A stretch of DNA of 64,000 nucleotides, taken from contig ML769591.1 in assembly GCA_009733575.1 (NCBI GenBank), positions 9,920 through 73,919 of the forward strand. Direction: 5' to 3'. The first letter of the stretch is position 1; each line of letters opens with the position of its first letter. The notes under the pieces were generated by a model. The model did not search any database. It saw only the letters and a list, made by a program, of their open reading frames with translations, and had not been told where the DNA came from. The stretch is from Gymnopus androsaceus JB14 (Eukaryota > Basidiomycota > Agaricomycetes > Agaricales > Omphalotaceae). Positions 1 through 9,249 of this stretch are shown in pieces. A program made the position numbers and the translations under genes.

Positions 1-325
1 GTCCATCCTGTAAGAGGATGATCTAAGTCTAAAAAATTCCTGATGAGTAACTGAACCTACTCTTGACATGGACTCTTCTTACCTCTCCCATTTGAGCGTC
101 TTGCAGTTAGCAGCCCAAGATTCGCACTTGATGCCGTTTTCCACATAGATCTCGTCGACAGCCAAGTTTGCATAGCCCGATCTTCGGACCCACATTCGCC
201 GGGTAGACTGGTGGGCTCGCGATCGGTTTTTTTCGAGGTTTGTGGATTAGATGCAAGAGCTACAACAGGTACTATGCTATAGGGATATATAGAAGTTACA
301 ACCCCCAGCGATCCAAGACTCACTT
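1..325 (-). pseudogene. Decayed inverted copy of the gene at 4,006-4,733 (fragment)
   Basis: Read on the minus strand this stretch matches 4,167-4,470 on the plus strand nearly base for base, through the end of intron 1, exon 2 and intron 2 of that gene, and it runs off the left edge of the window. Relative to the plus copy it has several one-base insertions and deletions (for example around 165-170, 190-200 and 220-235) that break the reading frame, while the plus copy stays open. It is therefore a dead or dying inverted duplicate. What lies to the left cannot be seen, so the true size of the duplication is unknown. Confidence 0.8.
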
Positions 326-394
326 GTAGTCTTCTCTCATTTAATCTATATGTGTTGTCTCATGCTATGAATTCTCTAATTTATCCTCTTCGCT

Positions 395-840
395 ATGGAG
401 CGGTATGCTCAGGCTGTAGATTATATCTCTTCGTTGGACGGTCAAGCGCTCGATGGGTTTTGGCTTATTCGTAAGTGCTCTTATTTTTTTCCCGTTCTGC
501 TAATCAACTTTCGCCGCCCACCCCAGACGTCGGACACATTCTCTCTTCAATGACTTCATCGCTCATTCGTTTGAGTCTCGCTACTACCAACAGTTCACCC
601 CGAGCGGGCGACCATGACTCCGTGGAATCGTCGCCTGCCAGTAACAGCAGTGCTACTCCAGATCAAAATCAAAATTTTGCCCATCCCTCTCTCCTCCAAG
701 TTTCCACCCGCATGAATCCCATCTTTGTCCTTTGCTGCCTCCGCATGTACCTGGATCTATATCGTTGGGATCTGGCTGATGCTACACTCGTACGGTGGAT
801 AGTGTCGCAGCGGTTCAGGAGAGCGTTGATATGGATGTGA
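395..840 (+). CDS. Small two-exon hypothetical protein
   Basis: I do not recognise the product. ATG at 395 opens a 76-nt exon (starts MERYAQAVDYISSLDG). A typical fungal intron follows (471-526, GTAAGT donor, CTAAT branch-like site, CCCAG acceptor), and exon 2 (527-840) stays in frame to TGA, giving 129 residues. The middle is Ser/Asn/Pro-rich and the C-terminal third is hydrophobic and basic, with no motif I can name. The clean intron is the main argument that this is a gene and not a chance ORF. It could be a remnant of a larger gene, because the surroundings are full of decayed sequence. Confidence 0.4.
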
Positions 841-1296
841 ATATACGAATGTGGTGCATGCGTTGAGGAGTTTAGTACTGGTTCGTTCAGTATTAGTGAT
901 GGGTTAAGCCCTAGACCTGGGGAACATTCGGGCTCAAGGACGGGTTCGAGGGAGGTTATGTAGGTGCAACAGAACGGTGATATTGGTGGGCGGGATTAGC
1001 AACAAAAAAAGTGCAAGTGGTGGGAAAAGCGGTGGTGGCGGGCATAGACATAGGCATTTGCAATGACAGACATTTCTTTCTATTGTATACTATACATAAT
1101 CATTAACGCTTTAGCCTCCATGTAATAGGACAATATTTTGAATGAAAACGATGCGACAACTTCTCTGCTGAGAATAGTCCCCCACAATCTACCGCTTCCC
1201 ACTTGTTGCTTCCCGCCCTCTTCCGCCAAAGAATGCTGTCAATAATTTGGGGAACATTTTATGAAATTTCAAAGCTCCTTAATTACATCGTAAGTA

Positions 1297-1521
1297 CGTA
1301 TTTCAGGGCTCAAGATAGGATACTGCTTCCGAATCGTCAGGCCACGCGTACTCCATGCAGTCAATGATTGCAGAATGGAAACGAAGCGTTTAACGTATTT
1401 CAGGGCTCAAATGAAGACGCGATGCGAGATGCATTAGCGTATTCCAGGGCTTAAATGATTCAAATTGGAACCGATTTACTTCAACCGAAGTTGCGAGATG
1501 CGTTAGCGTATTCCAGGGCTC
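1297..1521. repeat. Irregular tandem repeat with core CGTATTyCAGGGCTyAA
   Basis: A 15-17 bp core occurs at 1297, 1394, 1438 and 1507. The last two copies share a longer 28-bp block (1424-1451 and 1493-1520, beginning GCGAGATGC). Spacing is irregular (97, 44 and 69 bp), so this is a decayed minisatellite and not a clean array. Flanking bases 841-1296 and 1522-1937 hold no gene I can support. Confidence 0.6.
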
Positions 1522-1937
1522 GGTCAAGGACTGGGCGTCCGGTGCCCTCAACAGATTATAATTCTCGGAAGGGAAAGACTTACTGCATACAAGCGGCGTG
1601 TTTTCTTTCCACTCTGCAGAGATCATCTTCCTTTTAACTTAATTTCCTCTCACAATGCCTATCTTCTTTGTTGTGGAATGACGATGCAGCCCCGCCTTCT
1701 TAATACGTTGTGACCTGGATTATTGGCTAAGTTCGGACTTTCTTCACTATGGCTAGACGCAGACTGCACTTACGGAGCTTCTTTGTTAGTATCGATGCGA
1801 CAGGCAACCGGCGTTCGTAACTGGCCGCGTCGAATGAATGATGTTTCATCGTCTCCGAGTCACTGAGTCAAACATTTCCCTGTCCTAAGATCGAGGGCGA
1901 GGCTTATGAAGTTGCATACTCGATGGCTGCCTGGGCG

Positions 1938-1945
1938 TATAAAAA
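1938..1945 (+). promoter_or_regulatory. TATA box candidate for the Zn2Cys6 relic
   Basis: TATAAAAA sits about 107 bp upstream of the ATG at 2052, a plausible distance for a fungal core promoter. Confidence 0.4.
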
Positions 1946-2051
1946 GCAGTATGATTCCAGAGATTATAATAATCCAACCCACCCAAAGCACACATCTCTT
2001 GGCCTCAGGCCGGTCCACAACGCTTGCATTTCGTCTTCACATAACGCCTCT

Positions 2052-2420
2052 ATGTCGTCTTCACAAGTCCGTTGTTCCATTTATTATTCGTTCTCTGTCT
2101 GACCTATTTACAGCAGGTCAATCAGCGTTCCCGATCGCAACAAAGCCCACCAAGGGCTCCGCGTCCGAGAACAACCGTGGCTTGTGAATTTTGTCGAGGT
2201 TGATGAATCCTCAATTCGGAAGATGCAACTGGTTGCTCATCGATCTGATCCTTGCTAGCTCGTAAACTGAATGCGACGGTGCTCGGCCATTTTGTGCTAA
2301 CTGTGATCGTCGCGGACAGACTTGCACCTACCGCCAGCCAGCGTAAGTGCAACTGCTTCCACCAAAGTTGAATTAAGATTGACCTAGATCTTATTACAGA
2401 TCCAAGTAGATTTTTAGTTT
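2052..2420 (+). pseudogene. Zn(2)Cys(6) transcription factor, DNA-binding N-terminus only, frameshifted
   Basis: Three short exons can be read: 2052-2066, 2114-2198 and 2259-2342, with GT-AG introns between. The second ends in VACEFCR. The third encodes the rest of a binuclear zinc cluster (ending GARPFCANCDRRGQTC), so the six cysteines follow C-x2-C-x6-C-x6-C-x2-C-x6-C, the fungal Zn2Cys6 pattern. One base is missing near 2267-2271 (AAACTGAATGC where KLxC needs an extra base), which puts the last four cysteines out of frame. After the donor at 2343 only a stop-ridden stretch follows, and the middle-homology and activation regions are absent. It was presumably a sequence-specific regulator and is now a relic. 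Confidence 0.7.
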
Positions 2421-4005
2421 TCGTTTCCAAGCTATGCTTCGTACCTTAAAGCCACAGTGCTTCGTACCTTAGTAATACTGTAGAATATCGTTATCGTTAT
2501 CGCGCTCCGCTCGAAATTTAATTTTTCCGTCTTGAAATTCGGTGGCCATGCTGCGAAAATGGAGCGATGGATGGACCCTGCCAATCCGAGGCCAATCTAA
2601 TAAATCATCGCCGATGGAAAGAAGAGCTGGAAGAAGTCATATCGGGGACTGTGCAATCGAATCTAACAGAATCATAAGGAAAGCAAATTTACATTGGAAA
2701 CGCAAGTTCGTCAAGCTCCTGAAGAAGGAAACCACAGGTCCGATGGGCGAGTGCACGATCAAAAGATCCCAGGACTACCTTATTGTGAACCTTTACCATA
2801 GAAAGGAAAGGAGACGAGAGACAAGGTGGCCGCGGCGCTGCGAGCTGATGAAAAACAGGGGAACCTGGATCGATAAAGAATGTCAGACAGTGGTTATATC
2901 GCGATATACTATTTAGCAGAAACAACAAGGATTACTTACATATCGGAGAGAGCAGAGTTTGAACGGTACTAGTATCTTGTAAATCAGGTAAGTATGCCAA
3001 TGATAAATTATATGTACCCCTGCATGTCGAGTCTGTGAACAGCAGGGACTACTTTTGAAAGTTCTCTTGCTCCCGCTTCTCTCCTTTGCAGCCTAAACAA
3101 AAGGAACTGAAGATTGCTACTGGGAATATAGGCTCAAAAGATTTGGTTGAGCGCCTATTACGTGCTTGATTCTCAACTATCAGAGACAAAAAAAAGCTTC
3201 TGGCTCGAGAACGTATCTATAGCCAGAAACGACTGGGATATCTTTACTGGAGGTGCGGATAGTTTTCTTTAAGCCATTCTGAGCTGACATTTATGGTAAT
3301 CAGAGATGGAAGTGGTCGAGTCGGGGTTAGGATGTCCGTCCAAAGACTTGACTGCTGTTATGGGCTACAAGCTGCTACAAGGCTGGTACTGCGTAACTAT
3401 CTCTTATCCAGCTCCTTTCGAATCCAACATTTTATTTCCAGAGATGCACAAGTGTCAAGTCATCGAGGCCGTTACTATTATTGAGACACCAATGATGGTA
3501 ATCCGTGTTGTTCGCTGTGTCTAAACTTTCCGTGCATTCCGCACACCATTTTTTGGGCTTCACATCTTTCAGACGAGCTCAAACGTAGCTTCTATAAAAA
3601 CCGCTTCATGCCACTTATCATCATCTCAACGTCGATCCTCATACCCATCTATTTCGAATACGCTCCTTGGGCTGTTTACTATCTGCTTGGCGAGTGATTC
3701 CTGCATCTACAGCTTTCATCTCGCTTACAGTTCTGCAGTTCTCTGCTTCGCAGATAATCACCAATATCCTCATAATATGAGCACTCTTTTCAACTGGCGA
3801 CGAAACTTTATCTCAACACAAACTTTAGCTTTGGCCTTACCACTCCGTTCCACGAAAACTCGAAATATTACTCTGCTGTCAAGCCTGTGCCCAACGCTGA
3901 AGTGGATAACGACCTTCCTCATATATGATATCACTATTCAACTTCTGGTTTATAAAGAGAGTCTCGAGCTGATGATCTTCGTGCTTCGTTTCCTCCATTA
4001 TCAGA
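2421..4005. other. No recognised gene
   Basis: Open frames here (for example 2542-2916 plus and 3687-4019 plus) are short, lack convincing introns and show no motif. A TATAAAAA at about 3593-3600 lies roughly 410 bp before the ATG at 4006 and could belong to that gene. Confidence 0.4.
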
Positions 4006-4733
4006 ATGGCGTCTACTAGTACTCCGACCGTCTTTTCGCTCAAGAAAGCTATGCGGCACCTCATCGATTTTCGTTTGCGATCACCGGTTACAGGCTTAGC
4101 GAACGAGCGTATCGACTTCTATGCTTGTATGCTACACATAACATTGGTTACACTGCGATTCAAGAAGACTAGCAAGTGAGTCTTGATCGTGGTTGAATTC
4201 TTTTTTCCCTATAGCATGTACTGTGTAGTCTTGCTCTTTCCCCCAAGCTCGAAAAACACGTCGCGGCCCACCAGTCTACCGGCGAATGTGTCGAAGATCG
4301 GGCTATGCAACTGGCTGTCGACGAGATCTATGTGGAAAACGGCATCAAGTGCGAATCTTGGGCTGCTAACTGCAAGACGCTTCAAATGGGAGAGGTAAGA
4401 AGAGTCATGTCAAGAGTAGGTTCGTTACTCATCAGAATTTTTTAGACTTAGATCATCCTCCTTACAGGATGGACGCCTCATGCTCGCTCCGTATACCAAG
4501 ATTGAAGACAGCTTCAATCTGCATGTGGTACATGATTCCTTACTGCATGGGGTTTTGGTTAATGTACGTCTTCAAAGTATCTTACAGATACTCTCTCTGA
4601 CCTCTTTTAACTGTAGTATGACCATTTCATCTTTTCTGGTGCAATTTCCCGGACACTTATAGGAACTTCTGCTAGCCTGGATATCGAATCCAGTAATTCA
4701 ACCGATTGGTTACAGATACAGTGCTTTGCATAA
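4006..4733 (+). CDS. Hypothetical four-exon protein, C-terminus rewritten by a MITE insertion
   Basis: Family not recognised. Exons 4006-4175, 4229-4394, 4468-4563 and 4617-4733 join in phase through three GT-AG introns of 53, 73 and 53 nt and give 182 residues. The start MASTSTPTVFSLKKAMRHL is basic; the middle contains the Trp/Cys-bearing stretch VENGIKCESWAANCKTLQ. The last codons (CAG TGC TTT GCA TAA) are the terminal inverted repeat of the MITE at 4719. Without the insertion the frame would run across the TA target into GATTTGACCAGCAAATAA, ending after LQIDLTSK, so the transposon replaced the last five residues and supplies the stop. A decayed inverted copy of exon 2 and its flanking introns lies at 1-325. 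Confidence 0.55.
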
Positions 4734-5189
4734 CTGTTTACGATTTTTCAACGCTTGTTTATTTGTATTTGCTCTAAGATGGGACCTGCAGGGTATTCTA
4801 TACAGTCACAGGGCGCTTATGCTTTATGCCAGCATCGATATGCCATGCACTGGGCGTTTTTGGAGCTTGTATTCAGTCAATTGTATTGGGCCCTGCAGGG
4901 TCATCTTAGAGCAAATACAAATAAACAAGCGTTGAAAAATCATGAAGCGGTACAGTGCGTTGCATTGAAATCGGGAAGCCAGGATTTCGGCGACCTTGTT
5001 TATGTGTGCTTACTTGGTCCCACTGGCAGCTCGGCACAATACATATACTGAAGATCACTTACGTCATTTATAAATTTCAATTGGTGCCGACCTGCCAGTG
5101 CCCCGACAAGCATAAATAAACAAGGTCGTCAAGAATCCTGGCTTCCCAATTTCAATGCAACGCACTGTAAACAGTTATGCAAAGCACTG
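4719..5189. mobile_element. Tc1/mariner-like MITE (outer element of a nested pair)
   Basis: Perfect 23-bp terminal inverted repeats (CAGTGCTTTGCATAACTGTT...) end at 4719 and 5189, flanked by TA on each side (4717-4718, 5190-5191), the target duplication of Tc1/mariner elements. With the inner insertion removed the element is about 254 bp and folds into a nearly perfect hairpin: the left arm 4741-4791 pairs with 4890-4940. There is no ORF for a transposase, so it would depend on an element elsewhere. Confidence 0.85.
4953..5167. mobile_element. Second MITE nested in the right terminal repeat of the first
   Basis: A 215-bp element with its own long terminal inverted repeats (CAGTGCGTTGCATTGAAAT... 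and its complement) flanked by TA at 4951-4952 and 5168-5169. Its arms pair almost to the centre. The ends (CAGTGCG-TTGCAT) resemble those of the outer element (CAGTGCT-TTGCAT), so both probably use the same transposase family. Confidence 0.85.
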
Positions 5190-5254
5190 TAGATTTGACC
5201 AGCAAATAATCGGTGTGTATCCCCATTATTATTAATGCCTTCACAAGTCTGATT

Positions 5255-5408
5255 GTCAAAGATTCATTGAGCCCATGTGAATGTGAATCTGAGTTTTCGT
5301 GACGGCCAGAGTGGCGGTGCAAGCCGGCCGCCTCTTGCCGTCAATGTCCATCTTCTCCGTACTTGAGCTCACTGGACGCGACGTCCAGCTCTTCATCTTA
5401 ACTTTTCG
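5255..5408 (+). repeat. Split direct repeat A1
   Basis: Left terminal 154 bp of the YR element, from GTCAAAGATTCATTG to CTTTTCG. It differs from A2 only at two T/C sites. Confidence 0.92.
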
Positions 5409-5512
5409 AGAAATCCTTCTCATCCAATCTCTTCATAGACACTAATTACACTCTCGCTCTACACAATTTTCCGTAATTCACACTAGCGGCTTCGCTATTA
5501 CTACCGAAAGAC

Positions 5513-7516
5513 ATGGCCTCCAGCTCTAGGAGGACTTCCCTTTCAACTCCTCACCAAAACGGTTCGAATGTTCGCATAATCGTTCCGGGGGGAAATGCTG
5601 CAGCTCCTTCTCGAACTACCAGACACACCAGGCGAAACCAATCCAACGCGGAGTCGACTGGCCTGAGATCAGTGCCAGAAGAGGACGACGACGACGACGA
5701 CATTGACAGGGATGCAGATGCAGACGCAGCCGGACGACGAGAGAATGACGACGAAGATGTCGATGAGGACAATGATGAGGAAGGGCAGAACGGAGAAAGT
5801 CAGGAGAGGGTTCAAGAAGACGAGGAACCTAGTTCCGGATCTTCTTCTACTCGACACCAGCCACATCCAGAACACTCTTCCCAACAACGCTCTACCTCTC
5901 GCCAGCAGGATCCGGTGCAGCAGGCAGAACACCAAAACCCTCTCTACGCTCTAGTGACACCATTCGGAACGTCGCACCAGAACAGAACTCTAGAGAGGGC
6001 GCAGACTAGCAGATTCCAGGGTACATGTCCTCTCTTTCATGAGATACATACCCCATAGCTGACACGCAGACTCGCAGACACCTCCGTTCAGAGACGCACA
6101 CTACCATACTCAGAACAGCTTCGTAGCATACGAAGCAGAGGTAAGCAGACCATGGCAAGAACACCATCAGCTGAGCTGATATGCAGAGCAGCAGCCCCTC
6201 CGTCGAATGTCAACAATGACCACAAAGGTCAACGACAAGAGGATGCAGAAGGTATGCAAACGATTCGCAGCAATTCCAGGGACAACCGTCGAACCCGCAA
6301 ACGGTCTCGTTCACACTCTGCCTCTCGTTCCCGCTCCCCCTCCAGAAGAGGTCGAAAGCGGCATCAGACTCATCACCACAGACGAGATGCTAGCAGCTCA
6401 CACTCCTCTCGCGGACGTTCCATGTCATACGACAACTCCCAAAAACGCACCCAGAGGAGAAATGACCATAGGTCCCGCTCACGATCCCCCAACTACGAAC
6501 GCAGATGGGGCAGACGCAGGCGCTCTTCGCAATCCCGCTCTCGCTCCAGACGTCGCCGCTCACCGCGCAGCCACCGCTACAGAAGACGATACTCTCGATC
6601 GTCCTCCCGTTCAAGTTCTCGTTCCCGCTCCCAGTCACGATCACATTCCCGATCCAGGACCAAGAGGAGCAGGAAACTGGTAGATCCTCGCTACCAGAAA
6701 GAGAATGTACCAGTATCGAAAACAGTCAAAGTCATCCCGGAAGTCATAGAGGCGCTCTGGAGCGGCTGGCAACGGCACATTTCCATTGGTTTCTTCCTTC
6801 CCCGTCTGGTGACGAGCGGTGGAAAGCTGGGGAACAAGAGGAAAGAGCTGGGGTACTTTGATCTTGAGAACATATCCTCAGAGGACTTTGCAGACATCGG
6901 CAAGACAATGCCGAAAGCCTTCGAGGAGCACCTGGTACCGCCTGGTAAATCCTACGTGGGCTCGAGCCAAGCCCTAGCGATTGCAGATGCCATTCGTCGG
7001 ACCTTCAGGATGGTTCAACGCAGAGACAACTTCCATGATTACTTTGCAGTATACCGTGAGTACACAGATGTAGTACTCCGCGAATGGTATTCCAACACAG
7101 AACAGGAGGGTTCGCCATTTGTCTTTGACGAATCTCGTTGGTCACTCATCTGGAGAAAGCACGTCTCCCCGCCGCCGTCGCAAGTAAGGGACAAACCTTC
7201 GGCCCCGCAGCTCGCAAACAGCAAAAAGCCCACCAAACCCTTTCGTGACCTCAAAAACACACCAACTCAGTCTGCAGCCTCCACGAATGGATGCATCCTC
7301 TGTGCCGAACCACATTCCACTGTCGAACACACCTCCAAACCCAATGATCTCCTCCACAGATCCGCCGACAACAAGAGCTGGGTTACAAAGGATGGCACCA
7401 CCATCTGCCTCAACTTCAACAAGTCCGTGGGCTGCACCCGCTCCCCATGCCGATACCTCCATCTCTGTGGAGTATGTGGCGTCTCCGACCACGGCTCCCA
7501 ATACCACCACAAGTGA
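5513..7516 (+). CDS. Gag-like protein of the YR retrotransposon (SR-rich, zinc-knuckle-like end)
   Basis: Two open frames, 5513-6058 and 6152-7516, join in phase if a 57-nt intron 6021-6077 (GTACAT...CGCAG) is removed, giving 648 residues; without splicing the second frame has its own ATG at 6152. The N-terminal 180 residues are acidic and low-complexity. The middle is an Arg/Ser-dipeptide domain like those of SR splicing factors, then a folded-looking region around EVIEALWSGWQRHISIGFF. The C-terminus carries Cys/His clusters (CILCAEPHSTVEH; CTRSPCRYLHLCGVC) that fit nucleic-acid binding by a Gag protein. Its end overlaps the RT frame by 272 nt in another frame. Whether it is spliced is inference. 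Confidence 0.7.
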
Positions 7517-9245
7517 ATTCCCCTTGGGCTCCACGCGACTGAAACCAGAAGCGTGGACTCAACTTCTGTCAGAGACAGGTGGTCTCGAGAAGTTTTCGAA
7601 GGTTCCGAAAGGCCTTCGCGAGGGGTTTCTCATTGGGGTTGAAGGGTACGAACTCACGCAGAGTTTCGTTCCACGAAACCACTTCCGTTCAGAGGCAGAC
7701 GCAGAGATTGTTCGCACGAAGATGCAGGAGGAGATTGTTCTCGGACGAGTCTCCCCTGGCATGACCATTGAAGAAGCTGAAGCGACGCTAGGTCCAATCC
7801 GCACAGCACCAATGGCAGTTGTGGAGCAAAAGCCAGGCAAATTCCGAATCGTCATTGACCATTCGTACCCCAAACCAAATCACATCCTATCCACTACAGA
7901 AACTCCATCCGCGTCACCTCCTGCAGAGCAACCATCGCCTATAGATCCTTCCCATATTTCCATCAACTCCCTCATTGACTCGGATGATTACCCTTGCGAC
8001 TGGGGCACCTTCTCCGACTGTTATCTTCTCATTGCAGATGCTCCCGAAGGAACCCAAGTATCTGTTTTTGATGTCGAATCTGCTTTCCGCAACATCCCTC
8101 TCCATCCATCAGTATGGAAATTTGTCTGTCTTCTGATAGATGGCAAAATCCACCGAGATCTCATGCTGAACTTTGGGGAGCGCTCGGCGCCTGGTATATG
8201 GGGCCATGTAGCAGATGCCATGGCCTGGATCCTTAAGCACCAAGGAGTCGAGGCTCTACTGAAATGGGTTGATGATTTCATTTTCTTCCGCTACCCGAAA
8301 TCCAAGAACGCTGATGGATCCTTCGTCTACTCCTATGATGAATCTCTCATCTGGGACACAGCAGAAATTCTGGGCTGGCCCTGGGCTCCCAAGAAATTCA
8401 TCCCCTTTGCATCCTTTTTTGACTACATCGGCTTCCTGTGGAAGATTGACCTCAAAATGGTCGAACTCCCACAAGCGAAAAGGTTGAAATACCTTTTTAA
8501 AGTCTCCGGCTGGATCATGAATGAGACTCGCAGCTTGAACGAAGCGGAGAACCTAGCAGGCACCCTGAACCACGTGTGTCTGGTGGTCCCAGAGGGACGC
8601 TCCCGCCTCATCCATCTCAACCGGTTTAAATCAGGATTCAAGGAGCCTGAAAATTCCCTCATCCGCCACAAGATCTTCGATGTCCTCCGGGAGGACCTGA
8701 TCTGGTGGTTCTACAAGCTGCAGCAGAAGTTTGTGGGAATGACCATTGCTCGACCACCGGAACTCTCGGACGCGATCATTTACGTTGATGCATCCACAGT
8801 CTGGGGCATCGGACTAATCGTCAATGGCCGCTGGCTGGCATGGGAGTTCAAGGAGGGTTGGCATGATGATCAGGGCCGACACATTGGATGGGCGGAGATG
8901 GTAGCTATTGAGCTTGCTCTACGTACGCTCATAGCCTCTGGCTATTCCAAAGTAACGGTCGTCATCCACTCCGACAATGAGGGTGTCGTTGGTGCTCTTC
9001 GCAATGGCAACTCTCGTGGCCCCCAGCAGAACCTAATCCTCAGGAAAATCATCGAACTAATGCAAAAGCACAACATATGGGTAGAGCCAAGATGGGTTTC
9101 AACAAAGGAGAATCCAGCAGATGACCCTTCGAGAGGGAAATTCCCGCCGCGCAACCTACTACACCCAAATCCGCCCGCAGTCCCTTCTCACCTAAAGCCA
9201 TATGTTAATCATTCTGTATCATTTCATGATGAACGACTAAACTAA
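7245..9245 (+). CDS. Reverse transcriptase-RNase H of the YR retrotransposon
   Basis: 666 residues. RT motifs are visible in order: the VFDVESAFRNIPLHP block (motif A aspartate) and the catalytic KWVDDFIFF (VDD in place of the usual YxDD). The C-terminal RNase H domain has IIYVDAS, a glutamate in WAEMVAIELAL, VIHSDNEG and a late DDP. The first 90 residues are Pro/Ser-rich and overlap the gag end in the +1 frame relative to gag, so expression may need a +1 shift or internal initiation. No protease is present. It would copy the element RNA in particles before recombination by the downstream YR protein. Confidence 0.9.
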   Translation: MTSKTHQLSLQPPRMDASSVPNHIPLSNTPPNPMISSTDPPTTRAGLQRMAPPSASTSTSPWAAPAPHADTSISVEYVASPTTAPNTTTSEFPLGSTRLKPEAWTQLLSETGGLEKFSKVPKGLREGFLIGVEGYELTQSFVPRNHFRSEADAEIVRTKMQEEIVLGRVSPGMTIEEAEATLGPIRTAPMAVVEQKPGKFRIVIDHSYPKPNHILSTTETPSASPPAEQPSPIDPSHISINSLIDSDDYPCDWGTFSDCYLLIADAPEGTQVSVFDVESAFRNIPLHPSVWKFVCLLIDGKIHRDLMLNFGERSAPGIWGHVADAMAWILKHQGVEALLKWVDDFIFFRYPKSKNADGSFVYSYDESLIWDTAEILGWPWAPKKFIPFASFFDYIGFLWKIDLKMVELPQAKRLKYLFKVSGWIMNETRSLNEAENLAGTLNHVCLVVPEGRSRLIHLNRFKSGFKEPENSLIRHKIFDVLREDLIWWFYKLQQKFVGMTIARPPELSDAIIYVDASTVWGIGLIVNGRWLAWEFKEGWHDDQGRHIGWAEMVAIELALRTLIASGYSKVTVVIHSDNEGVVGALRNGNSRGPQQNLILRKIIELMQKHNIWVEPRWVSTKENPADDPSRGKFPPRNLLHPNPPAVPSHLKPYVNHSVSFHDERLN

Positions 9246-9249
9246 ACTA

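Noticed and set aside
1..4470. Inverted repeat pair as terminal repeats of a 4.5-kb DNA transposon
   Set aside because: The arms contain spliced coding sequence of a host-like gene, run off the window edge, and enclose no transposase.
6207..6683. 158-residue frame overlapping the SR-rich part of gag
   Set aside because: It is the shifted reading of the Arg/Ser repeat DNA. The gag frame continues into the conserved Cys/His region, whereas this frame ends without a domain.
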